DNA from: Actinomycetota bacterium
GTDB lineage: Bacteria; Actinomycetota; Actinomycetes; Mycobacteriales; SCTD01
Assembly: GCA_019348355.1 (NCBI GenBank)
Contig: JAHWJP010000012.1
Span: forward strand, 1 to 34,175
Length of the DNA stretch: 34,175 nucleotides
Reading direction: 5' to 3'
Under the pieces are notes generated by a model. That model worked only from the letters and a program-made list of their open reading frames with translations, searched no databases and was not told the origin of the DNA. This document shows positions 29,209-34,175 of the stretch, one piece after another; positions within the stretch are counted from its first letter, which is position 1, and every line of letters starts with the position of its first letter. The translations under genes were made by a program, and so were the position numbers.

Positions 29209-29224
29209 GCACGACGAGTCGTGC
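29209..29224. promoter_or_regulatory. Inverted repeat over the -35 region of the beta-propeller promoter
   Basis: GCACGAC-GA-GTCGTGC has two perfect 7-bp arms around a 2-bp centre, typical of the site of a dimeric repressor. It lies 10 bp upstream of the TACCCT box, covering the place of the -35 element. No regulator gene is nearby to assign to it. Confidence 0.45.
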
Positions 29225-29245
29225 AGTCGGGGGCGCTGCTGCTGT

Positions 29246-29269
29246 CCTCGGGTGACTAACAGCCCGAGG
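29246..29269 (-). terminator. Hairpin terminator candidate after the epsilon subunit gene
   Basis: CCTCGGG and CCCGAGG form a perfect 7-bp stem around a 10-nt loop, 11 nt past the stop of the epsilon subunit gene in its direction of transcription. No U-tract. Confidence 0.55.
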
Positions 29270-29279
29270 GCGGGCCGGT

Positions 29280-29504
29280 TCACCGGGGGAGGGCCGACCC
29301 GCGCCAGGCCCCGGGTCCGGCGGGCAGCGGCCGGCGCAGGCCGGCCGAGCGCGCGGCCCAGAAACCAACAGCCACCACGGGCTCGGCGGGAGCCGGCGGG
29401 TCGTGGCTCGGGGGGCGCAGCAGCGCGACCAGGGCCGCGAGCTCCTGGACCGTGGGAACACCGCGCGCGACGGTGAACAGCGGCCCGTCGTCAGGACCGG
29501 TCAC
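29280..29504 (-). CDS. accE: Acyl-CoA carboxylase epsilon subunit
   Basis: The 74-residue protein matches the small actinobacterial AccE/PccE subunit, which stabilises the alpha-beta complex: an N-terminal [20 protein letters not shown], a variable Pro-rich middle, and the conserved end [14 protein letters not shown]. It is absent from the ORF track as a separate entry because that track fuses it to a shadow frame of the beta gene. The start is GTG at 29504, overlapping the beta subunit stop (GTGA), so the two are translationally coupled. A terminator-like hairpin follows. Confidence 0.88.
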   Translation of the reverse strand: MTGPDDGPLFTVARGVPTVQELAALVALLRPPSHDPPAPAEPVVAVGFWAARSAGLRRPLPAGPGAWRGSALPR

Positions 29505-31084
29505 AGCGGGATGTTCCCGTGCTTTTTCGGCGGCAAGCTCTGGCGCTTGTTGCGCAGAAGCCGCAGCGCCCGGGCCACCTCCCGGCGGGTCTGCGACGGC
29601 TCGATGACCGCGTCGACGAAGCCGCGCTCCGCAGCGATATACGGCGTGGCGAAGGTGTCCTCGTACTGCTCGATGAACTCTGCACGGGTCTTGTCCGGAT
29701 TGTCGGAGGCGGCGATCTCCCTGCGCCGGATGATGTTCACGGCTCCCTGCGCGCCGACGACGGCGACCTGCGCGGTCGGCCAGGCCAGGTTGACGTCGGC
29801 ACCGAGATGCTTGCTCCCCATCACGACATACGCCCCGCCGTAGGCCTTTCGGGTGATGACGGTGACCTTCGGCACGGTGGCCTCGGAGTAGGCGTAGAGC
29901 AGCTTGGCGCCGCGCCGGATGATGCCGGCGTGCTCCTGGCCGACGCCGGGCAGGAAGCCGGGGACGTCGCAGAAGGTGAGCACCGGGAGATTGAACGCGT
30001 CGCAGGTGCGTACGAAACGGGCCGCCTTCTCGGAGGCGTCGATGTCGAGCGTGCCGGCGAAGTGCATCGGATTGTTTCCGACGACGCCGACGCTGCGACC
30101 CTCGACCCGGCCGAAGCCGCAGAGCATGTTCTGCGCCCACAACTGCTGAACCTCGAGGAACTCGCCCTCGTCGAGCACGTGCTCGATGACGTGGTGCATG
30201 TCGTACGGCGTGTTGTTGCTGTCCGGGATGAACTCGTCCAGCCCGGTGTCGGGCTCCTCGGCGAGTGCGTCGGGCGCACCTGCCACCGGCGGCACCTCGT
30301 CGAGGTTGTTGCTCGGCAGATAGGACAGCAGGACCTTGGCGAGGTCGAGGGCCTCCTGCTCGTCGGCGCTCATGAAGTGGGCGACACCGCTCTTCGAGTT
30401 GTGCGCCCGGGCGCCGCCGAGGTCCTCCATGTCGATGACCTCGCCGGTGACCGTCTTGATGACGTCGGGTCCGGTGATGAACATCGCCGAGGCGCCGTCG
30501 ACCATCACCGTGAAGTCGGTGAGGGCCGGTGAGTAGACGTGCCCGCCGGCGCAGTTGCCGAGGATCAGGCTGAGCTGCGGGACGACCCCGGAGGCCATGA
30601 CGTTGCGGTAGAAGATGTCGCCGTACAGCGCGAGGCCCATGATCCCTTCCTGGATCCGGGCGCCGCTGCCCTCGTTGAGCCCGACGACCGGGCAGCCGGT
30701 CCTGAGGGCCAGGTCCATGACCTTGACGATCTTCTCCCCGTAGACCTCGCCGAGGGCCCCGCCGAAGACCATCGCGTCCTGGCTGAAGACGCAGACCGGC
30801 CGGCCGTCCACGGTCCCGAAGCCGGTGATCACGCCGTCGCCGGTCGGGCGGTTGCTCTCCAGGTTGAAGTCCCGGGCCCGGTGCCGGGCGAGGGCGTCGG
30901 TCTCGCAAAAGCTGCCCCCGTCGAGGAACGCCTCGATCCGCTCACGGGCGGTGCGCTTGCCCTGGGTACGGCGCTTGTCCAGGGCGGCTGCGGACCCGGG
31001 GTGCAGGGCGGCATCGTTGCGCCGCCGGAGCTCCGCGAGCTTGCCCGCGGTCGTGTGCAGGTCGGGCGGGGGCGCGGCGGTCAT
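29501..31084 (-). CDS. Acyl-CoA (propionyl/acetyl-CoA) carboxylase beta subunit
   Basis: The carboxyltransferase subunit moves CO2 from biotin to an acyl-CoA, giving methylmalonyl-CoA or malonyl-CoA. The 527-residue protein shows the N-terminal crotonase-like half ([42 protein letters not shown]) and the C-terminal half ([51 protein letters not shown]). This is the AccD/PccB type of actinobacteria. The substrate-selecting residue of the family is reported as Asp for propionyl-CoA in Pcc[16 protein letters not shown] carries Asp near that region but I cannot place it exactly. The ATG at 31084 is 6 nt behind TAGGCT. Presence of methylmalonyl-CoA mutase in the window favours propionyl-CoA. Confidence 0.95.
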   Translation of the reverse strand: MTAAPPPDLHTTAGKLAELRRRNDAALHPGSAAALDKRRTQGKRTARERIEAFLDGGSFCETDALARHRARDFNLESNRPTGDGVITGFGTVDGRPVCVFSQDAMVFGGALGEVYGEKIVKVMDLALRTGCPVVGLNEGSGARIQEGIMGLALYGDIFYRNVMASGVVPQLSLILGNCAGGHVYSPALTDFTVMVDGASAMFITGPDVIKTVTGEVIDMEDLGGARAHNSKSGVAHFMSADEQEALDLAKVLLSYLPSNNLDEVPPVAGAPDALAEEPDTGLDEFIPDSNNTPYDMHHVIEHVLDEGEFLEVQQLWAQNMLCGFGRVEGRSVGVVGNNPMHFAGTLDIDASEKAARFVRTCDAFNLPVLTFCDVPGFLPGVGQEHAGIIRRGAKLLYAYSEATVPKVTVITRKAYGGAYVVMGSKHLGADVNLAWPTAQVAVVGAQGAVNIIRRREIAASDNPDKTRAEFIEQYEDTFATPYIAAERGFVDAVIEPSQTRREVARALRLLRNKRQSLPPKKHGNIPL

Positions 31085-31090
31085 CGACTC

Positions 31091-31096
31091 AGCCTA
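31091..31096 (-). promoter_or_regulatory. -10 box of the carboxylase beta-epsilon operon (TAGGCT)
   Basis: TAGGCT is followed by 6 nt and the ATG at 31084, a leaderless arrangement. The divergent birA -10 box lies about 20 bp away, so the two promoters share one short region. Confidence 0.5.
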
Positions 31097-31116
31097 ATGA
31101 GCCGGTCCGCAGCAGG

Positions 31117-31122
31117 AAGGAT
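31117..31122 (+). promoter_or_regulatory. -10 box and start choice of birA (AAGGAT)
   Basis: AAGGAT is followed by 7 nt and GTG 31130. The overlapping AGGAAGG could instead act as a ribosome-binding site with 9-nt spacing to the same GTG. Either way GTG 31130 is favoured over ATG 31121, which would have the motif directly abutting it. Confidence 0.4.
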
Positions 31123-31129
31123 GGACAGC

Positions 31130-31924
31130 GTGTACGAAAACCTCGACCGCCCGCCGCTGTCCGCCCGGGCGTTGGACCGCGCCCTTGCCCCGGACGGGTG
31201 GCGGGTCGAGGTGCTCGCGACCGCCGGCTCCACCAACGAGGTGGTCGCGGGGCGAGCCCGGGCCGGGGAGCCGGCCGGCCTGGTGGTGGTCGCCGAGCAG
31301 CAGACCGCCGGGCGGGGCCGTCTCGTCAGGTCGTGGGTCTCGCCGCCCCGCGCGGGGCTGACCTTGTCGGTGCTGCTCCGACCGGACCTGCCGGGTGCCC
31401 GCTGGCCGTGGCTGCCGCTCTGGGGCGGGCTCGCGGTGGCTCGGGCGCTGCGCGAGCGGGCCGGGGTCGACGCGCTCCTCAAGTGGCCCAACGACGTGCT
31501 CGTCGGCGACCGCAAGGTGTGTGGCGTGCTGGCCGAGGTGCCGGTCCCGGGAGCTCTGGTGCTCGGCATCGGCCTCAACGTGAGCACCCGCGCCGACGAG
31601 CTGCCGCACGCGGGCGCCACCTCGCTCCTGCTGGAACACGCGACGACGACCGATCGGGACACGCTGCTTCGCGCGGTGCTCCGGACCCTGACCGTTGTGC
31701 TGCGCGAGCAGCCGGTCGAGCGCTACCGCGCGCTCTGCTCGACGATCGGCCGGCAGGTGCGGCTCGAGCTGCCGGGCGGGCGTTCGGTGTCCGGGCCGGC
31801 CGAGGCGGTCGACGACGCGGGACGGCTGGTGGTCGCCGGCCAGGCGTACAGCGTGGGTGACATCGTCCACGTACGTCCTGGGACACCAGCCCTCCGGCCA
31901 CGGGCTGATCCACGCGGGGTGTGA
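31130..31924 (+). CDS. birA: Biotin--[acetyl-CoA-carboxylase] ligase
   Basis: BirA activates biotin with ATP and attaches it to the lysine of the EAMKM motif in the carboxylase alpha subunit. The 264-residue protein begins almost directly with the catalytic domain and lacks the N-terminal helix-turn-helix of E. coli BirA, so it should not be a repressor. It shows GRGRLVRSWVSP (61-72), the biotinyl-AMP loop, the LKWPNDVLV motif with Lys118, and GIGLNVS. The C-terminal SH3-like cap (RQVRLELPGGRSVSGPAEAV) is present. It diverges from the beta subunit gene, 45 bp start to start, and its substrate protein is encoded 3 kb away. Confidence 0.95.
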   Translation: MYENLDRPPLSARALDRALAPDGWRVEVLATAGSTNEVVAGRARAGEPAGLVVVAEQQTAGRGRLVRSWVSPPRAGLTLSVLLRPDLPGARWPWLPLWGGLAVARALRERAGVDALLKWPNDVLVGDRKVCGVLAEVPVPGALVLGIGLNVSTRADELPHAGATSLLLEHATTTDRDTLLRAVLRTLTVVLREQPVERYRALCSTIGRQVRLELPGGRSVSGPAEAVDDAGRLVVAGQAYSVGDIVHVRPGTPALRPRADPRGV

Positions 31925-31979
31925 GGCTTCTCGAGCCGGGCTTTCCACCTCGAAGTCTGTGACACGAAGATCGGGGCGC

Positions 31980-33047
31980 TCAGCCGGTGACCCGGACGTC
32001 CTTGTCGTCGACGAACATCCGGCTGCCGTTCTCGGCAGAACTCGCGAAGGCCCGCAGCACGTAGTCGCCCGGCGGCACGTCGACGGTCGCCGACCAGTCA
32101 CCGCGCCCGGGTGCGCCCTCCTCGGCGGTGCTGAAGCCCTCGTCCACGACCTGACCGCCCTTCAGCCACTCCCAGCTCACGGTGGCCTCGAACACGGTCG
32201 CCTCGCCGCCGAACTTCTCCCCCCGGCTCAGCTCGGCCCCCGCTGACAGGTCGAGCCACACCGGGCCGAGGACGTCCTGCGATGCGGCCCGCTCCACCGG
32301 CTCGTCCAGCGACACCGCGCCCCAGAAGTCACCCGGTGCTTCGCCCTCGATGAGGATCCGGACCGCGCGGATGCTGGTGGCGGCGTCGTGCACGGTCCAC
32401 ACCAGCTGCTGCAGGACCATCTCCGCCGCGGCCGACCCGCCACTGGTGACGGCCGCCTCCTTCGACAGGTTGACGATCGCGACGTCGCCCTCGATGTTCG
32501 CACCGAGCACCCGCGTCCCGGACGCCCACGGCGAGACGTAGTCGTCGTCGAAGGGTGCCTCCTCGAGCATCGCAGCGACGGCGTCGCGCACCACCCCGAG
32601 TGTCCTGGGACGCAGGTGGGTCTCGCGGTAGAGCCGCAACCCGTTCGTGGTGTCGGCCACGTAGTAGACGCTGACAGGCACTCGGTCAGGTGGTGCCGGC
32701 TGTGCCGTCGGCTCGGAAGCCGGCGGTGACGGGGGTGGCTGCGGGCTGGGTGACACCGACGCCTCGGTAGACGGTGATGCGGTCACCGGCTGGCTCGGGC
32801 TCGGGCTCGACCCGGCCGACGGCGTCGGGTCGCTGGCATACCGCAGACCCTCCTGCTGCGGGCCCGGCTGCAGGGCGAGCGCTGTCCCGGCGCCGGCCAC
32901 GAGCACCAGCGCGAGACCGGCCGCGGACGCCCGCATCCGGCGCCGCCCGCGCGCCCTCGCCACCGCAGCCTGGGGACCTGGACCGGCACCGGCCGCGTCC
33001 CTGGACAGCGCGTCGAACAGCGACTGCAGGTCGTCGGGGTCACGCAT
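31980..33047 (-). CDS. Membrane protein with GerMN and Gmad2 domains, downstream of a sigma factor
   Basis: The 355-residue protein has a cytoplasmic N-terminus of about 38 residues (MRDPDDLQSLFDALSRDAAG), one transmembrane segment (ASAAGLALVLVAGAGTALAL), a Pro/Ser linker of about 75 residues, a GerMN domain (VSVYYVADTTNGLRLYRETH through AEMVLQQLVWTVHDA) and a C-terminal Ig-like Gmad2 domain (FEATVSWEWLKGGQVVDEGF to VPPGDYVLRAFA). Both domains are known from spore-germination and cell-surface proteins, but occur in many non-sporulating bacteria; function is unclear. The ATG lies inside the last codons of the sigma gene (8-nt overlap), so it could act as the sigma factor's membrane-bound partner. 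No zinc-type anti-sigma motif (HxxxCxxC) is visible, so anti-sigma activity is only a hypothesis. Confidence 0.83.
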   Translation of the reverse strand: MRDPDDLQSLFDALSRDAAGAGPGPQAAVARARGRRRMRASAAGLALVLVAGAGTALALQPGPQQEGLRYASDPTPSAGSSPSPSQPVTASPSTEASVSPSPQPPPSPPASEPTAQPAPPDRVPVSVYYVADTTNGLRLYRETHLRPRTLGVVRDAVAAMLEEAPFDDDYVSPWASGTRVLGANIEGDVAIVNLSKEAAVTSGGSAAAEMVLQQLVWTVHDAATSIRAVRILIEGEAPGDFWGAVSLDEPVERAASQDVLGPVWLDLSAGAELSRGEKFGGEATVFEATVSWEWLKGGQVVDEGFSTAEEGAPGRGDWSATVDVPPGDYVLRAFASSAENGSRMFVDDKDVRVTG

Positions 33048-33606
33048 GGCGGGCCTCCTGGGTAGGCGCGTGGTCAGGGTCCGCGGCGGAGGCGCCGCCG
33101 GTGTCGTCATCGCCGAGCAGGGCAGCAAGGGCGATGCGGCCCCGGGACAGGCGGGCTTTCACGGTCCCCTCCGGAACGCCTGCACGGCGGGCGATCTCGG
33201 CAACCGCCATCCCGCCCATGTGGTGCTGGACCAGGGCGGTGCGCTGCGCCTCGGGCAGTTGCCGCAACGCTGCGACGAGGACCATCGTCTGCGGGTCGGG
33301 GCCCGGCGTGGGGTCCGGCGCTCGGTCGGCGCGGCTGCGGGTCAGGGCGGTGCGGGTGCGGCGCCAGCGACTCACGGCGACCCGGTGCCCGACGGTCACC
33401 ACCCAGGCGCGCGGCTCGTCGTAGGTCGAGAGCTTCTCCCAGCGTGGCCAAGCCCGCACGAACGCCTCCTGCGCGCACTCCTCGGCCTCGGTGCGGTTGC
33501 CGGTGACGGCGTAAAGCTGTGCGACGAGACCGGGGAAGGTCGCGGTGTAGAAGTCGGCGAAGTCGCGCGTGGTGCTGTCGACCGCCTGGCTGCCTGCTGC
33601 GCTCAC
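33040..33606 (-). CDS. SigE-family RNA polymerase sigma factor (ECF type)
   Basis: The 188-residue protein contains sigma region 2 (FADFYTATFPGLVAQLYAVTGNRTEAEECAQEAFVRAW, residues about 16-53, with -10 recognition in ARAWVVTVGHRVAVSRWRR) and region 4 with the helix-turn-helix (LRQLPEAQRTALVQHHMGGMAVAEIARRAGVPEGTVKARLSRGR). It directs transcription from a specific promoter set, which is unknown. It looks like the SigE/SigM-like actinobacterial group. GTG at 33606 has GGGGAG 6 nt upstream. The GerMN/Gmad2 gene overlaps its 3' end, and a perfect 7-bp hairpin abuts its ribosome-binding site. Confidence 0.9.
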   Translation of the reverse strand: MSAAGSQAVDSTTRDFADFYTATFPGLVAQLYAVTGNRTEAEECAQEAFVRAWPRWEKLSTYDEPRAWVVTVGHRVAVSRWRRTRTALTRSRADRAPDPTPGPDPQTMVLVAALRQLPEAQRTALVQHHMGGMAVAEIARRAGVPEGTVKARLSRGRIALAALLGDDDTGGASAADPDHAPTQEARHA

Positions 33607-33620
33607 GGCCCGCTCCCCAT

Positions 33621-33636
33621 GCGGCCGGACGGCCGC
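33621..33636 (-). promoter_or_regulatory. Perfect inverted repeat abutting the sigma-factor ribosome-binding site
   Basis: GCGGCCG and CGGCCGC are perfect 7-bp arms around 2 bp, ending 2 nt before the GGGGAG of the sigma gene and 42 nt after the stop of the upstream small gene. It may be a terminator of that gene or a fold that blocks or exposes the ribosome-binding site of the sigma mRNA. Confidence 0.45.
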
Positions 33637-33677
33637 TCACCCATCACACGCGACGCCCGGCGGACAGGTTGCATGGT

Positions 33678-33962
33678 CTACCGGGGCAGTTCCACCGGCT
33701 CGTCCTCGCCGACGCGGTACGGCGGCCAGGCTCCCTGCGGTGCGGACACTGAGTCGAACCAGCGGTCCTGCGGCCGGGCCCCGGCCCGCTCCCCGGGTCC
33801 GCCGGCGTTGACGCCCATGCAGGTCGTCACGGCGACGACGCCGGCAATCAGGATGACCAGGGCTGCCGGTATGCCGCGGGGCAGGACAGTGGCCGCCAGC
33901 ACGAAGGCGGTCCCCGCCGCGATGCGGATCGCGACGTACGTCCACATCCTTTTCCGGGCCAT
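33678..33962 (-). CDS. Small membrane protein of unknown function
   Basis: The 94-residue protein has a basic start (MARKRMWTY), two hydrophobic segments (VAIRIAAGTAFVLAATVL and IPAALVILIAGVVAVTTCMG), and a hydrophilic C-terminal half (GERAGARPQDRWFDSVSAPQ). I do not recognise a family with confidence. The ATG at 33962 is favoured over the upstream GTG because TACCGT lies exactly 7 nt before it. It is in the same direction as the sigma factor and ends 71 nt before it. It diverges from the adenylate cyclase gene at the right edge. Confidence 0.65.
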   Translation of the reverse strand: MARKRMWTYVAIRIAAGTAFVLAATVLPRGIPAALVILIAGVVAVTTCMGVNAGGPGERAGARPQDRWFDSVSAPQGAWPPYRVGEDEPVELPR

Positions 33963-33969
33963 GACAGGC

Positions 33970-33975
33970 ACGGTA
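33970..33975 (-). promoter_or_regulatory. -10 box of the small membrane protein gene (TACCGT)
   Basis: TACCGT followed by 7 nt and ATG 33962, the same leaderless arrangement as at neighbouring genes. Confidence 0.5.
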
Positions 33976-34019
33976 CGCCGGGACCGGCCGCCATGCAGAT
34001 CCGACCGATCGGCCGCACG

Positions 34020-34025
34020 TACCCT
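34020..34025 (+). promoter_or_regulatory. -10 box of the right-edge gene (TACCCT)
   Basis: TACCCT is followed by 6 nt and GTG 34032, supporting that GTG as start of the cyclase-like gene. Confidence 0.5.
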
Positions 34026-34031
34026 CGCGCC

Positions 34032-34175
34032 GTGGACCCGATGGAGCTCGAACAGGCGCTGCTGGGTGCGCCGTGCGAGCTGACCAGGGAGGACGTCGCC
34101 GCTGCCGTCGGGATCCCGGTGGAGCAGGCCACCGCCCTCTGGACGGCGATGGGGTTCGCCGAGGTCCCCACCGGG
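34032..34175 (+). CDS. N-terminus of an adenylate cyclase (partial)
   Basis: Only 48 codons are present before the right edge; the frame stays open. The translation (VDPMELEQALLGAPCELTRE, then VAAAVGIPVEQATALWTAMGFAEV) resembles the N-terminal regulatory domain of actinobacterial class-III adenylate cyclases such as Rv1264, where a helical region with a GIP...A..LWRALGF pattern precedes the cyclase domain. The catalytic domain lies outside the window, so the call rests on this short match and on recall that a cyclase sits near birA in related genomes. GTG at 34032 lies 6 nt behind TACCCT; ATG at 34041 is the alternative. Confidence 0.6.
   Translation, partial: MDPMELEQALLGAPCELTREDVAAAVGIPVEQATALWTAMGFAEVPTG

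Overview
The window is a high-GC stretch (by eye around 70% or more) of an actinobacterial (Actinomycetes) chromosome. Supporting signs are the dense, partly overlapping genes, the frequent GTG starts, a Ser/Thr protein kinase, an SCO4848-type membrane protein, a DUF3017 gene directly behind folD, an acyl-CoA carboxylase epsilon subunit, an LpdA-type quinone reductase, and many genes whose start codon sits 6-9 nt behind a TANNNT-like -10 box (leaderless pattern). From memory the gene order resembles the purN-purH / folD / mdh / sdh and accB-accE-birA-cyclase neighbourhoods of Streptomyces; that is recall, not a search. No rRNA, tRNA, CRISPR array, prophage or insertion sequence was seen, and no stretch over 300 bases lacks a gene.

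Layout. 1-1378: start of an exported protein, an RDD-family membrane gene broken by two frameshifts, and a DUF4190 membrane protein sharing its N-terminal tail pattern. 1574-5545: purN-purH (last steps of purine synthesis), a pentapeptide-repeat protein, folD and its DUF3017 partner. 5637-7857: malate and NADP-isocitrate dehydrogenases. 7861-13326: a geranylgeranyl-reductase-like flavoprotein, trpS, a 2H phosphoesterase, a YihY/BrkB membrane protein, a D,D-carboxypeptidase and the small SCO4848-type protein. 13336-16686: the succinate dehydrogenase operon sdhC-D-A-B. 16781-20208: a membrane Ser/Thr kinase divergent from the catalytic subunit of methylmalonyl-CoA mutase. 20354-24711: a GCS2-type carboxylate-amine ligase, an M20 amidohydrolase and an EamA transporter, facing a gamma-glutamylcyclotransferase and a lipoprotein Cu/Zn superoxide dismutase. 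24774-31924: LpdA-type quinone reductase, the biotin-carrying acyl-CoA carboxylase alpha subunit, a beta-propeller lipoprotein, the epsilon and beta carboxylase subunits, and divergent biotin ligase. 31980-34175: a GerMN/Gmad2 membrane protein behind a SigE-family sigma factor, a small membrane protein, and the start of an adenylate cyclase.

How they fit together. Most genes are central metabolism: three TCA-cycle enzymes or complexes (Mdh, Icd, Sdh) and the propionyl-CoA to succinyl-CoA route (biotin-dependent carboxylase with its ligase, plus methylmalonyl-CoA mutase). A smaller theme is gamma-glutamyl/thiol and redox chemistry. I did not find a clear-cut new defence or biosynthetic system. 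The most interesting leads are the ligase-amidohydrolase-transporter-cyclotransferase group with a structured leader and a G-quadruplex motif in front of it, the sigma/GerMN-Gmad2 pair with a hairpin abutting its ribosome-binding site, the kinase beside sdh, the palindrome over the promoter of the beta-propeller lipoprotein, and the doubly frameshifted RDD gene.
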